A stretch of 45,597 bases of DNA, from the NCBI GenBank assembly GCA_022340265.1, contig JAJDOH010000164.1, positions 1 through 45,597 on the forward strand, given 5' to 3'. Shown here piece by piece: positions 1-9,044 of the stretch (within the stretch, counting starts at the first letter, position 1; the number at the start of each line of letters is the position of its first letter). The translations under genes were made by a program, and so were the position numbers. The DNA is from Deltaproteobacteria bacterium (GTDB lineage Bacteria > Desulfobacterota > DSM-4660 > Desulfatiglandales > Desulfatiglandaceae). The notes under the pieces are model-generated. The model was not told the origin of the DNA and searched no databases. It worked only from the letters and a program-made list of their open reading frames with translations.

Positions 1-81
1 GACATGCTTCCCAAAAGCAAGGTGGGAAAACTCCTTCGCCGCGAGGTGCGAAGCGAGGAGGCGAGACGGAAGGAAGGATAA
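1..81 (+). CDS. acyl-CoA synthetase, C-terminal tail only (5' end outside window)
   Basis: Frame 1 is open from base 1 to a TAA at 79-81 and reads DMLPKSKVGKLLRREVRSEE and then a basic tail. The 'LPKSxVGKxLRRE' string is the catalytic-lysine C-terminal motif of AMP-forming long-chain acyl-CoA synthetases (FadD type), where the lysine completes adenylate formation. Only about 26 residues are visible, so substrate preference cannot be judged. It converges on ppdK, with a shared hairpin between the two stops. The assignment rests on this single motif, which is nevertheless very characteristic. Confidence 0.72.
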   Translation, partial: DMLPKSKVGKLLRREVRSEEARRKEG

Positions 82-97
82 GGGGGAATCTTAAAAC

Positions 98-150
98 AAT
101 AGCGCCGATTCCAACCGGGTTACGGGTGGGAAACGACGCTATTTTTTTGC
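98..150. terminator. bidirectional hairpin between convergent genes
   Basis: AATAGCGCCG (98-107) pairs with CGACGCTATT (134-143), followed on the plus strand by a run of seven T. Read on the minus strand the single mismatch becomes a G-U wobble and the stem is followed by GTTTTAAG. It sits between the stop of the acyl-CoA synthetase (81) and the stop of ppdK (170), so it can terminate both. Confidence 0.6.
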
Positions 151-169
151 GGATCAACGGGTGCGTCTG

Positions 170-2971
170 TTAGTCAAACACGAATTCCTTCTCCTTGATT
201 TTGGCATGTGCCGCCGCCAGTCTGGCAATGGGGACCCTCGGGGGTGAGCAGGAGACATAGGTCATCTTGATGTGGTGACAGAACCGGATCGATTCAGGAT
301 GTCCACCCTGCTCGCCGCAAATGCCCACGGTCATGCCGGGCCGCGTTTTTCGGGCCCATTTGACCGTCAACTTCATGAGCCGACCCACGCCTTTGATGTC
401 CAAGACTTCAAAGGGGTTGTTTTGAAGGATACACAGCTCTTCGTAGAGGGGCAGGAATTTGTTTTCAGCGTCTTCCCTGGAAAAGGAGAAGGTCGCTTGT
501 GTCAGGTCGTTGGTGCCGAAGGACATGAATTCGGCCAGTTCAGCGATTCGGCCCGCGCGCATGCAGGCCCGGACCACCTCCACCATGGTGCCGAACTCAA
601 GGGGGATGGCAAGGCCGAATTTCTTTTCGATATCCTTTTTGATATCCGTTACATAACCGTGAACCCATTTGAGTTCCTGCAGGGTGCACACCTGAGGAAT
701 CATGATTTCCGGTTTCACTCGGCCTCCCTCTCGAATCACCTCGGCAGCGGCCTCAAGAACTGCCCGGATCTGCATGGCATAGATTTCCGGATAGGTGATC
801 CCCAGCCTCACACCCCGGTGCCCCAGCATGGGGTTGATCTCGGTCAGATCTTTTACTTTTTTAAGCATCCGTTCCTTGTCTTCAATCATGGGGCCTTCCA
901 GGTGTTTGGATTTCAATTCCTCAAGTCCCTGCAGCATGGCTTCCAGGTTGGCGGCGTAACGGCCGTGAAGTTCCGGATCAATCAGCTTGAGGGTATCCGG
1001 CAGGTCTACCATGCCGTCGATGGTCTGCTTGAGTTCCCTTAGTTTTTCAATTTCGCTGATGAGCTCATCCGCCGAGGGGAGAAATTCGTGAATGGGGGGA
1101 TCCAGCAGGCGCACGGTCACAGGGTATCCGTCCATGAGGCGAAAGATTTCCTTGAAGTCATCCCGCTGAAAGGGGAGAAGCCTGTCAAGTGCCGATTGAC
1201 GGTCTTCTTTGTTTTCCGCCAGGATCATCTCCTGGACCACCGGGAGTCTTTCCTGCTGATTGAACATTCTCTCAGTTCGACAAAGACCGATGCCCACGGC
1301 CCTGTACTTCCTGGCTTTACTGACGGTATCCGGGGTATCGGCGTTGGCCATGACTTTCAGTTCCGCGATTTCGTCCGCCCATTCCAGCAATATGAGAAGG
1401 TCTTCCACAAATTCCGGTTCAATGGTGGGAACAGTGCCGCTGTAAACGTTGCCGGTGGTGCCATCGATGGTAATCGTATCTCCTTCCCGCATTGTCATGC
1501 CACCGATGGTTGCTTCGCGGGCCACATCGTCGATGACGATGGCCTCGCAGCCCGATACGCATGGTTTGCCCATGCTGCGGGCCACAACGGCGGCATGAGA
1601 CGTCTTTCCACCGCGGCTGGTCAGAATTCCCTGGGCCGCAAAAAAACCGTGAATGTCTTCCGGCTTGGTCTCCACCCTTACCAGGATCACTTTTTCACCC
1701 AGTTTCGCCTTGCTTTCCGCACGGTCCGCGTCGAAAACCATTCTACCCGATGCGGCACCGGGTGACGCGGGGAGCCCCTGAGCCAGCACGTTCGCCTTGG
1801 CCTCGGGGTCGAGGCGCGGATGAAGGAGCTGTTCCAGCATGTCCGGCTGAATGCGTAAAAGGGCTTCTTCTTCGGAAATGAGGCCCTCATTCACCATGTC
1901 GATGGAGGTTTTAATGAGAGCGGCGGCGTTCATTTTGGCATTACGGGTCTGCAGACAGTAGAGCTTCCGGTTTTCAATGGTGAATTCCAGGTCCTGGACC
2001 TCACGGTAGTGGCTTTCGAGAGTATGCCGCAATTCCATCAATTCGGGGTAAACGTCCGGCATGTCCTGCCGCAATTTGCGAATGGGTTGCGGCGTGCGGA
2101 TGCCGGCCACCACGTCTTCCCCTTGGGCGTTGATCATGTATTCTCCGAAGAAGCGGTTTTCTCCGTTGGCAGGATCCCTGGTAAAGGCGACACCCGTCGC
2201 GCTGTCATCGCCCATGTTGCCGAATACCATGGTGCAGATGTTGACCGCCGTGCCGTTGGCCATCTCTTTGGTGATCTTGAACTCGCGCCGGTAGTCGATG
2301 GCCCGTTTTCCCATCCAGGAGCCGAATACCGCTTCAACGGCCATGTTGAGCTGTTCGTAGGGGTCCTGGGGAAAGGGCTTGCCGGTCTTTTTCTCCACCG
2401 CATCCAGAAACCCCTCGCAGGCCTTTTTAAGGGCTTTCGCATCCAGGTTTACATCTTCCTTTGCGTTGTTTTCCTTCTTGATTTTGTCGAAGATGAGATT
2501 GAAGTCTTCGTCCCTTATCCCGAGGGCGATGTTTCCGAAGAGTTGGATCAGTCTTCGGTACAGATCATAAACAAACCGCTCGTTCTTGGAGGTTTTAATC
2601 AGGCCTTTGACGGAGGTATCATTGAGCCCCAGGTTCAAAATGGTATCCATCATGCCCGGCATGCTCATGGCGGCACCGGATCGAACGGAAACCAGCAGCG
2701 GATTGGCGGCGTCACCGAATTTCTTACCGGTCTCTTTTTCAAGGGCCACCATGGCGGCTTTGATCTCTTCGGACAACTCCTTGGTGAGACCGGATTTCTT
2801 CTGTTCCAGATGATCCAGGCATGCTTCGGTGGTGATAACGAAACCGGGCGGCACGGGGAGGCCGATCTGGGTCATTTCGCAGAGGTTCGCCCCCTTGCCG
2901 CCAAGGAGTTCCTTGTTCTTTCCGTCTCCTTCTTGAAAGGAGTACACAAATTTCTTTTTTTTCATCTTCAT
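170..2971 (-). CDS. ppdK: pyruvate, phosphate dikinase
   Basis: This 933-residue protein interconverts pyruvate + ATP + Pi with phosphoenolpyruvate + AMP + PPi in the cytoplasm, feeding gluconeogenesis or acting in a PPi-linked glycolysis in anaerobes. Seen in the sequence: the N-terminal ATP-grasp start (LLGGKGANLCEM, about residues 22-33), the swivelling phosphohistidine domain with GGKTSHAAVVARSMGKPCVSG-type core (His near residue 457), and the C-terminal PEP-binding TIM barrel with the VGICGEQGGHP catalytic Cys motif near residue 880. Length is in the family range (about 870-930). The ATG overlaps the stop of the upstream 59-residue membrane protein (ATGA), implying translational coupling. 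The chosen start MKMKKKKFVYSF directly precedes the conserved N-terminus. Confidence 0.97.
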   Translation of the reverse strand: MKMKKKKFVYSFQEGDGKNKELLGGKGANLCEMTQIGLPVPPGFVITTEACLDHLEQKKSGLTKELSEEIKAAMVALEKETGKKFGDAANPLLVSVRSGAAMSMPGMMDTILNLGLNDTSVKGLIKTSKNERFVYDLYRRLIQLFGNIALGIRDEDFNLIFDKIKKENNAKEDVNLDAKALKKACEGFLDAVEKKTGKPFPQDPYEQLNMAVEAVFGSWMGKRAIDYRREFKITKEMANGTAVNICTMVFGNMGDDSATGVAFTRDPANGENRFFGEYMINAQGEDVVAGIRTPQPIRKLRQDMPDVYPELMELRHTLESHYREVQDLEFTIENRKLYCLQTRNAKMNAAALIKTSIDMVNEGLISEEEALLRIQPDMLEQLLHPRLDPEAKANVLAQGLPASPGAASGRMVFDADRAESKAKLGEKVILVRVETKPEDIHGFFAAQGILTSRGGKTSHAAVVARSMGKPCVSGCEAIVIDDVAREATIGGMTMREGDTITIDGTTGNVYSGTVPTIEPEFVEDLLILLEWADEIAELKVMANADTPDTVSKARKYRAVGIGLCRTERMFNQQERLPVVQEMILAENKEDRQSALDRLLPFQRDDFKEIFRLMDGYPVTVRLLDPPIHEFLPSADELISEIEKLRELKQTIDGMVDLPDTLKLIDPELHGRYAANLEAMLQGLEELKSKHLEGPMIEDKERMLKKVKDLTEINPMLGHRGVRLGITYPEIYAMQIRAVLEAAAEVIREGGRVKPEIMIPQVCTLQELKWVHGYVTDIKKDIEKKFGLAIPLEFGTMVEVVRACMRAGRIAELAEFMSFGTNDLTQATFSFSREDAENKFLPLYEELCILQNNPFEVLDIKGVGRLMKLTVKWARKTRPGMTVGICGEQGGHPESIRFCHHIKMTYVSCSPPRVPIARLAAAHAKIKEKEFVFD

Positions 2972-3147
2972 TTCCTTTCCTGTTCTTTCTTCCTGATATA
3001 TTCAAATAAATAACTGAAACCGAGCAGTGCGGCTCCCAAACCGGCGATCTTGGCCAAGGACGCATCCTGAAAAAAAAATTTGGCAATAAAAAAAGCAAAA
3101 ACGGCGGAAAGAGCCGCGCGAAAAATGAGTTTATAGAAACTGTTCAT
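2968..3147 (-). CDS. small membrane protein coupled to ppdK (59 aa)
   Basis: A 59-residue frame starting MNSFYKLIFRAALSAVF and ending in a Lys/Glu/Arg-rich tail. It has one or two hydrophobic stretches (about residues 8-26 and 30-47) and a charged C-terminus. The ATG at 3147 is preceded by a good GAGGAGG ribosome-binding site about 12 bases upstream. Its TGA shares bases with the ppdK ATG (ATGA), the usual sign of translational coupling. I do not recognise the family and cannot say what it does; the overlap and strong RBS are the reasons for calling it real. It could alternatively act only as a leader that sets ppdK translation. Confidence 0.6.
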   Translation of the reverse strand: MNSFYKLIFRAALSAVFAFFIAKFFFQDASLAKIAGLGAALLGFSYLFEYIRKKEQERK

Positions 3148-3277
3148 GATGGTATCAGGCGCCTCCTCTGCTTAAAACCGAAGAATAATGCAAGGCCTCT
3201 CTTCCTTTTCCTAAACACTTTCCGGAGTTGGTTGCCCTGTTGTAAAAGAGACAGTTACGGATGAGTGCTGAAGTCGT

Positions 3278-3604
3278 TTAGGGTTTTTTAAATGGAATGA
3301 TGGTCCCCTGTTTGGGTGAGGGCATGATCGGCCTTTCTTTTTTGGCAGGTGGTTTTTCTGTTTTCGCAAGAACAGCCTTCTTCACTTCCTCCAGCCGCAT
3401 GGGTTTACCCCCCATGGTGAATTCTTCTCCGTTGATATAAACATCTTTCAAAATCCATGTGACAATCTGGGTGGGAATGGTGAGAAGTAAAAGGGTAATG
3501 TGGTACCAGTCCCTTTTAATGTCCGGTCTGATATCCTCTACACGGGCAAAAGTCATTGGGTTGTTTTCATGATAAATTAAAACCACATCGCCTTCCTGGG
3601 CCAT
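3278..3604 (-). CDS. conserved-looking hypothetical protein (108 aa)
   Basis: Starts MAQEGDVVLIYHENNPMTFA, with a small N-terminal beta-rich segment that resembles an SH3-like barrel start, a hydrophobic stretch around residues 35-50 (HITLLLLTIPTQIVTWIL), a glycine turn, and a Pro/Lys-rich tail. No signal peptide is visible, and the hydrophobic stretch may be buried beta strands rather than a membrane helix. It lies between FmdB and the ppdK pair on the same strand but with 130-base gaps on each side, so it is probably its own transcription unit. Function unknown; the family is not named here. Confidence 0.6.
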   Translation of the reverse strand: MAQEGDVVLIYHENNPMTFARVEDIRPDIKRDWYHITLLLLTIPTQIVTWILKDVYINGEEFTMGGKPMRLEEVKKAVLAKTEKPPAKKERPIMPSPKQGTIIPFKKP

Positions 3605-3736
3605 TGGATGTTCCTCTAGTCGCTATTTTAAGCCGGTAACCTGATTCCGTTTATAGCTTTATGGCCGGAGCATAACAGAAATAATAGGTTTACTCAATAG
3701 GATTTGATGCCTCAGGATTTTGCAACCACCGCACCC

Positions 3737-4078
3737 TTAATCGGTGGTGTCGAGCGCGGAACCCGGGTTGGTCCTCAGTTTTTCAACTTTGGCATCAAAA
3801 CTGCCGCCGAGATCAACCCCCATCTGTTTTGCGCGCTTTTTGGCGTGCAGGCCGATATTTCGCGTGTCTTTCATGAATGAATCGCTTTGTCTGGCCGAAG
3901 GATCATAACCGTCAATGCGGTCGTTTTCCGATTGGTGGTACGCGACCCTTGAAACCAGCCGCTTTAATCGCGTTGTTCCGCATTCTGGGCAGACGAGGGT
4001 TTCAGTTTCTTCCGCTTTCATGATGAGCTGTTGGAACTGGTGTTCACAGCTTAGGCATTCATATTCAAAAATTGGCAT
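3737..4078 (-). CDS. FmdB-type zinc ribbon protein
   Basis: A 113-residue protein beginning MPIFEYECLSCEHQFQQLI, the hallmark of the FmdB family: a four-cysteine zinc ribbon (CLSC near residues 8-11 and CPEC near 32-35) followed by a variable, charged tail. FmdB members are small putative regulatory or chaperone proteins; the precise job is unknown in most bacteria. The ATG at 4078 is preferred over an upstream TTG two codons earlier because the family starts with MPxYEY and GAGAGG lies upstream. The C-terminal part (SESDR... KKRAKQMGVDLG) is lineage-specific and probably disordered. It lies 34 bases downstream of the GspE-like gene and may be co-transcribed with it. Confidence 0.85.
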   Translation of the reverse strand: MPIFEYECLSCEHQFQQLIMKAEETETLVCPECGTTRLKRLVSRVAYHQSENDRIDGYDPSARQSDSFMKDTRNIGLHAKKRAKQMGVDLGGSFDAKVEKLRTNPGSALDTTD

Positions 4079-4111
4079 AACCAACTGCGCCTCTCTTTAA
4101 AATCTATTTTG

Positions 4112-6397
4112 TTACATACAGACCCGTCTGACTTGGGAGAAGTCCGTCAATCCCAGACAGACTTTTCGAATTCCCTCCTGCATGAGGGTCGCCATGCCGT
4201 CCTTTACAGCCTGCTGCTTCAGCTCTTTTACCTTTGAACGGTTCTGAATCATATGTTTAATGTCTTCGGTTCCCACCAGGAGTTCATGAATGGCCGTTCT
4301 TCCCGAATATCCGGTATGACCGCATCTGGGGCATCCTCTTGCTCTGTAAAGGACAAAATCATTGTTGTGGGAAAATCCAAGCCTGTCAAAATCACCATCA
4401 TAGGCCCGCACCAGCCCGTCAAATTCCTTTTTTGCGGGATGATAGGGTTCCTTGCACGCCTTGCAAAGGGTGCGGACCAGACGTTGGGCAAGCACTCCCA
4501 GCAGGGCATCGGCGAAGTTGAATGGATCCATCCCCATATCCAGCAGTCGGGTGATGGTCTCCGGTGCGCTGTTGGTATGAAGGGTGCTTAGGACCAGGTG
4601 ACCGGTAAGTGACGCTTCAATGCCCATGGATACGGTTTCCTCGTCGCGCATTTCCCCCACCATGATGACATCCGGATCAGCCCTCAGGAAAGCTCGCATG
4701 GCGCTCGCAAAATTGAATCCGATCTTGGGAATCACCTGAACCTGGCGAAGACCTTCCTGCGTGATCTCCACGGGATCTTCTGCGGTCCAGATCTTGGTTT
4801 CGGGTTTATTGATGTGGGCCATAACCGCATGCAGGGTGGTTGTTTTGCCGCTTCCCGTAGGTCCCACCACCAGCACGATGCCGTATGGTTGGGAAATCAT
4901 TTCGGTGAATGCCTTGAGGGCCCAGTCGCTCATGCCCATCTGGTCCAGGGCCATGGGTTTTCCGGCCGGCAGCAACCTCAACACCACATCTTCGTTGTTT
5001 CCGGCGGTCGGAATGGTGGCCACACGCAGTTCAATGTCCAATGGCGCGAATTTCTTGAATTTAATCTTGCCGTCCTGTGGTTTTCGCCGCTCCGAGATGT
5101 CCAGATCACTCATGATTTTAAGGCGGGATACAATGGCTCTTTTAAAGGTATAGGGAATGGTTTGGTATACCTGGCACGCTCCGTCGATCCGGAAGCGGAT
5201 CACGGTATTGTTCTTGCCGGGCCGGGGCTCCACATGAATGTCGGAAGCCTTTCGCGCGTAGGCATCGATGATGGTTTTGTTGATCAATTGAACAATGGCC
5301 CGGTCGTCTTGGGCAACGCTATCACTTTCCTCAGGTTCATCTTCATCATCAGTTTTCAATTGTCCCAGAATCTCTTCAATGCTGCCCGCGTCCGGAATGG
5401 CATCCTTGCTGCTTCCCACAAAGAAGTGATCAATCATCCTGAAAATATCTTCACGGGTTGATACGCAGTATTCCAGGTTCCTTTTCTTTATGACCCGTTT
5501 GATGACATCCCTTGCGGGCAGATAGTCCGGGTTTTCCATGGCCACGGCAATATTTTCGCCTTCGTCGCTGACGGGAATGAAAACATGGGTTTTGAAAAAA
5601 CCGGGCTTCAAATCTCCAAGCAGTTCCCCTGGGATGGTCATGTTGTCGTCATATGGGATGAAACGGGTATTGTAGTGTTGCGATAATGAATCGGCGATAA
5701 GATCCTTTGAAATCCCGAAGTCAGACATCAGGATCGCCTCAGGACTCTTACCGGTTTTTCTGGCACGTGCAAAAGCTTCGTTAATGTCTTCTTGATTTAA
5801 AATGGCCTCGGAGATAATCAAATGAAATTTTGAGGATCTTGTGTTTTGGGCCACTTTCTGATTCTTGAAAATGGCGATGCCCAGGACCTTGGCGATGTCG
5901 AGCACGGCAGCCTGGTCCACCTGATTGAAACAATCACCGGTTTTTTTGTTGATCAACTGAATGATACCGAGCAGGTAACGGTCGTAAACCACCGGCACCA
6001 CCAGCGTTTGCTTTGTGCAGTAACCGGTCTTTTCATCCCAGGTGACATCAAATATCAGGCCGGGATCAATGCAGCGTAACGCATCGTTGTCACGAACATC
6101 CTTGATGTTTAGAAGTTTACCGGTGGCTGCGCAATAACCCGCCAGGCTTTTCTTGTTGATGAGCACGCGAATTTCCATGGGTTCATTGCCGGTCTTAATC
6201 TTTGAATAGATCTCTTTTTTGGCGGTATCAACCACGTAAATGGTCAGTCGATCCGCATCAAAAAAATCGAGCAGATCGCCGTGCAGTTTCAGCAAAATCT
6301 CATTGGTATCTCTGGCCGAATGAATTTTGTTGGTGATCTCATTAAGGCTTTTCTGGTATTCAAGCTGCTTTTTCAAGGTTATTTTCTCTGTGACCAT
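4112..6397 (-). CDS. GspE/PilB-family secretion ATPase with N-terminal GAF domain
   Basis: A 761-residue protein with three parts: a GAF-like sensory domain (about residues 20-170, ending in IAIFKNQKVA), a GspE/MshE N-terminal domain (about 190-330), and a type II/IV secretion ATPase. The ATPase shows Walker A GPTGSGKTTTLHAV, an Asp-box region, the Walker B segment DPDVIMVGEMRDEET and the His-box STLHTN. A zinc-binding tetracysteine (CKAC ... CPRCG) is present before the GYSGRTAIHELL tail. Such hexameric ATPases power pilus or pseudopilus assembly at the inner membrane. No gspF, gspG or pilin genes are nearby, so it is an orphan here. The GAF fusion suggests a ligand- or nucleotide-sensing input. 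Substrate system unknown. Confidence 0.88.
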   Translation of the reverse strand: MVTEKITLKKQLEYQKSLNEITNKIHSARDTNEILLKLHGDLLDFFDADRLTIYVVDTAKKEIYSKIKTGNEPMEIRVLINKKSLAGYCAATGKLLNIKDVRDNDALRCIDPGLIFDVTWDEKTGYCTKQTLVVPVVYDRYLLGIIQLINKKTGDCFNQVDQAAVLDIAKVLGIAIFKNQKVAQNTRSSKFHLIISEAILNQEDINEAFARARKTGKSPEAILMSDFGISKDLIADSLSQHYNTRFIPYDDNMTIPGELLGDLKPGFFKTHVFIPVSDEGENIAVAMENPDYLPARDVIKRVIKKRNLEYCVSTREDIFRMIDHFFVGSSKDAIPDAGSIEEILGQLKTDDEDEPEESDSVAQDDRAIVQLINKTIIDAYARKASDIHVEPRPGKNNTVIRFRIDGACQVYQTIPYTFKRAIVSRLKIMSDLDISERRKPQDGKIKFKKFAPLDIELRVATIPTAGNNEDVVLRLLPAGKPMALDQMGMSDWALKAFTEMISQPYGIVLVVGPTGSGKTTTLHAVMAHINKPETKIWTAEDPVEITQEGLRQVQVIPKIGFNFASAMRAFLRADPDVIMVGEMRDEETVSMGIEASLTGHLVLSTLHTNSAPETITRLLDMGMDPFNFADALLGVLAQRLVRTLCKACKEPYHPAKKEFDGLVRAYDGDFDRLGFSHNNDFVLYRARGCPRCGHTGYSGRTAIHELLVGTEDIKHMIQNRSKVKELKQQAVKDGMATLMQEGIRKVCLGLTDFSQVRRVCM

Positions 6398-6563
6398 ATT
6401 TAGAAAATCCTTTAAGTGCTCACTAATTTATAAGTTAAGTATAGTAAGCCGACCGCAGAGTCAAGAACAAAGAAATGAATAACCATTGCGAAATCGTTGC
6501 TCATCCATTATAAATGCGACCAATGCAGATGTTTTTTGCAAAAAGTGTGAACGAGGAAGAAAA

Positions 6564-7334
6564 ATGTTGATTGACAGCCATTGTCATCTGGATATGAAGG
6601 ACTTCGACAAAGACAGGGAAACGGTCATTGAAAGAGCGCGAAGGGACGGCATCGGCCATATGGTTTCCATCGGGATCGATCTCAAGAGTTCCCGGTTTGC
6701 TTTAGCACTGGCCCGAAAATACGATTTCATTTACGCAACGGTCGGGTGCCATCCCCATGATGCCGATGCATGCAGCTTCCGGGATCTCCAGGAACTGATC
6801 GCCTTGGCCGGCGAGCAGGAAGTGGTGGCCTGGGGTGAGATTGGCCTTGATTACTATCGGAATTATTCCGGGAAGGAAAACCAGCGAAGCATTTTTCAAA
6901 GGCAGCTTGAACTGGCCCATAATGCGGAACTTCCTGTTATCATTCATGATCGGGATGCCCATGAAGAGGTATACGCTATCCTTGAGAAGATGGGAAAAGG
7001 AGAAAGAAAAGGTATTATCCATTGCTTTTCCGGGGACAGGGAATTGGCTGAGGCGTTTATTGCGTTGGGATATTATATATCCATTCCGGGCACCGTCACC
7101 TACAAGAATGCCGTTCAAATAAAAGAAGTGGCCGCTACGATCCCGCTGGATCGCATGCTGGTGGAAACCGATGCGCCTTTTCTGGCCCCCGTTCCCGGAA
7201 GGGGAAAGAGGAACGAGCCCGCCTTCGTGGTCCATACGGCCCGTGAAATAGCGAAATTGCGGGATATTCCTTTCGAAACCGTTGCTGAACAGACCACTCA
7301 GAATGCCGGCAGAATTTTCGGTATTTCTCTCTAA
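6564..7334 (+). CDS. tatD: TatD-family metal-dependent DNase
   Basis: A 256-residue protein starting MLIDSHCHLDMKDFDKDR. It carries the TatD metal-binding HxH (SHCHLD), the WGEIGLDYY glutamate motif, the PVIIHDRDA histidine, GIIHCFSG and the VETDAPFLAP aspartate motif, all in the expected order for the TIM-barrel amidohydrolase fold. These enzymes are 3'-5' exonucleases or deoxyribonucleases in the cytoplasm. The ATG at 6564 follows GAGGAAG and begins exactly at the family N-terminus; an upstream in-frame start at 6486 would add a non-conserved extension. The stop is one base before the ATG of maf, so the two genes form an operon, divergent from the GspE-like gene. Confidence 0.95.
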   Translation: MLIDSHCHLDMKDFDKDRETVIERARRDGIGHMVSIGIDLKSSRFALALARKYDFIYATVGCHPHDADACSFRDLQELIALAGEQEVVAWGEIGLDYYRNYSGKENQRSIFQRQLELAHNAELPVIIHDRDAHEEVYAILEKMGKGERKGIIHCFSGDRELAEAFIALGYYISIPGTVTYKNAVQIKEVAATIPLDRMLVETDAPFLAPVPGRGKRNEPAFVVHTAREIAKLRDIPFETVAEQTTQNAGRIFGISL

Positions 7335-7335
7335 A

Positions 7336-7947
7336 ATGGCCATTTTCCCCATTGATGAAAAACATCTCCTGACGCTGGCAAGTGCTTCACCCAGGCGAAG
7401 ACAACTGCTGGCACAGGTTCATGTTCCGTTCCGGGTGGTTGCGAGCTGCATTTGCGAAGAAAGCGAGTCAGGAAGCCCGGAAGACTTTTGTCAAAAGCTG
7501 GCTCTTTTAAAGGCGGAAGAAGTGGCCTCCCGCGAAAAGGATTCCTGGATCCTGGGGGCGGACACCATTGTCGTGATCGGGGAAAAGGTACTGGGAAAGC
7601 CGGAAAACCAAGGTGATGCCAGAAAGATGCTTTCCCTTTTGAGCGGAAGGGAGCACCGGGTCATCACGGGTTTTGGTGTGCTTGATCCATCGGGAAAAAC
7701 CGTTCACGCCGAATCGGTGAGCACGCAGGTTCGGTTCAAACCCCTGAGTGAAGAGGAACTCTCAGGTTATATCAAAACGAGCGAGCCTTTTGGAAAAGCG
7801 GGCGCCTACGCCATTCAGGGGGTAGGATCGTTCATGGTGGAATCCATTTCCGGTTCATACACCAACGTGGTGGGCCTTCCCGTTTGTGCGCTGATCAAGG
7901 CTCTTTTAAAATGTGGTGCCCTCCGATCTTTTCCATTCAAACGTTAA
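7336..7947 (+). CDS. maf: Maf-like nucleotide pyrophosphatase
   Basis: A 203-residue protein with the Maf signature ASASPRRRQLL near residue 17, the catalytic-Asp stretch ILGADTIVVIGEKVLGKP, the SGREHRVITGFGV segment and the C-terminal AYAIQGVGSFMVESISGSYTNVVGLP motif. Family members hydrolyse non-canonical or modified nucleoside triphosphates (dTTP/UTP, m7GTP or pseudo-UTP) and can inhibit septation. The ATG at 7336 is one base after the tatD stop; further-upstream in-frame starts overlap tatD and extend past the conserved N-terminus. Which subfamily substrate it uses cannot be decided by eye. Confidence 0.95.
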   Translation: MAIFPIDEKHLLTLASASPRRRQLLAQVHVPFRVVASCICEESESGSPEDFCQKLALLKAEEVASREKDSWILGADTIVVIGEKVLGKPENQGDARKMLSLLSGREHRVITGFGVLDPSGKTVHAESVSTQVRFKPLSEEELSGYIKTSEPFGKAGAYAIQGVGSFMVESISGSYTNVVGLPVCALIKALLKCGALRSFPFKR

Positions 7948-8066
7948 CGTTGTAACCGATTTCAATCTGCCGTCTCTATATCCTGCAAACAGTCAATGAA
8001 CGATGCCCTCTTTAGAAAGAGCGGATGGAATGACGGGCGTCATCAGCGGATGAGAGGATAAGGCAG

Positions 8067-9041
8067 ATGGAAGGAAAAATTTCAAGAAGATCATTTATTA
8101 AAGGCAGCCTGGCGGCTGCCGGGGCGGCGGTGGCATCATCTTTGCCCATGCCCGAGGCTGTTAAAGCGTCTTCGGTGGAGGAGTTGGCCACCCTGATTGA
8201 TGTTCGAAAATGTATCGGTTGTGAAGCCTGCGTGGAAGCCTGCAGGGAAGTCAACGCACCGAAGTTTCCGAAGCCCAAAAAACCCTTTCCCAAAATGTAT
8301 CCGAACCGGGTGAAAGCCTCCGACTGGTCCGACAAACAAGATGTAATGGATCGTTTGACCCCCTATAACTGGGTGTATATTCAGGAAGCGACGGTCAATG
8401 TAAACGGCAAGGAGGAGACATTTACGCTCCCACGGCGGTGTATGCACTGTCAGAACCCTCCCTGCGCGGATCTTTGCCCCTGGGGGGCGGCCAGTAAACA
8501 GGAAAACGGTATTACGCGGATCAATTCCGATTACTGTCTCGGGGGGTCCAAATGCAAAAAAGTTTGTCCCTGGCATATTCCCCAACGGCAGACCGGGGTC
8601 GGCTTGTATCTGGACCTGATGCCGTCCTTTGCGGGAAACGGTGTCATGTACAAATGTGATCGGTGCTACAATCGCATTGCCGACGGAAAACTCCCCGCCT
8701 GTATCGATGCGTGCCCGGAAAATGTCCAGAAGATCGGTCCCAGGGATGCCATTATAAAAGAAGCCCACGCCATTCAAAAGGAGATTGGTGGGTATATTTA
8801 CGGGGAAAAGGAAAACGGCGGTACCAATACCATCTATGTTTCTCCTGTTCCTTTTGAAGAAATGAATAAAGGTATTGAAAAAGGACCGGGAAAACCGAAT
8901 TTAAAACCGGCCAAAAATTCCATGGCGCAGGCCGACAATCTGGCCAAAGCCATGGTGATTGCTCCCATTGCCGGGGTGGCGGCTGCCGCGGCAAAATTTT
9001 TCGTGGGCGCAAAGAAGGTTATGGGATCGGAGGATAAGTAA
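8067..9041 (+). CDS. Tat-exported 4Fe-4S electron-transfer protein, membrane-anchored
   Basis: A 324-residue protein with a twin-arginine signal (SRRSFIKGSLAAAGAA, residues 5-20). It has four ferredoxin-type clusters of the FdnH/HybA type: CIGCEACVEAC (about 53-63), CMHCQNPPCADLC (about 125-137), CLGGSKCKKVC (about 156-166) and CDRC...CIDAC (about 193-213). In the third set the second cysteine is replaced (CLGG), so one cluster lacks a canonical ligand. A hydrophobic alanine-rich helix near the C-terminus (about 292-312) fits the membrane anchor of beta subunits of periplasmic formate dehydrogenases or hydrogenases. It precedes a cytochrome b-like gene by 3 bases. No molybdenum or nickel catalytic subunit lies nearby, so its electron donor is unknown. 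Confidence 0.88.
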   Translation: MEGKISRRSFIKGSLAAAGAAVASSLPMPEAVKASSVEELATLIDVRKCIGCEACVEACREVNAPKFPKPKKPFPKMYPNRVKASDWSDKQDVMDRLTPYNWVYIQEATVNVNGKEETFTLPRRCMHCQNPPCADLCPWGAASKQENGITRINSDYCLGGSKCKKVCPWHIPQRQTGVGLYLDLMPSFAGNGVMYKCDRCYNRIADGKLPACIDACPENVQKIGPRDAIIKEAHAIQKEIGGYIYGEKENGGTNTIYVSPVPFEEMNKGIEKGPGKPNLKPAKNSMAQADNLAKAMVIAPIAGVAAAAAKFFVGAKKVMGSEDK

Positions 9042-9044
9042 GTT

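Noticed and set aside
2009-3013. A 334-codon open frame antisense to ppdK (also 272-1042 and 1088-1765)
   Set aside because: All lie wholly or almost wholly opposite the ppdK coding sequence and have biased His/Gly/Phe composition without motifs.
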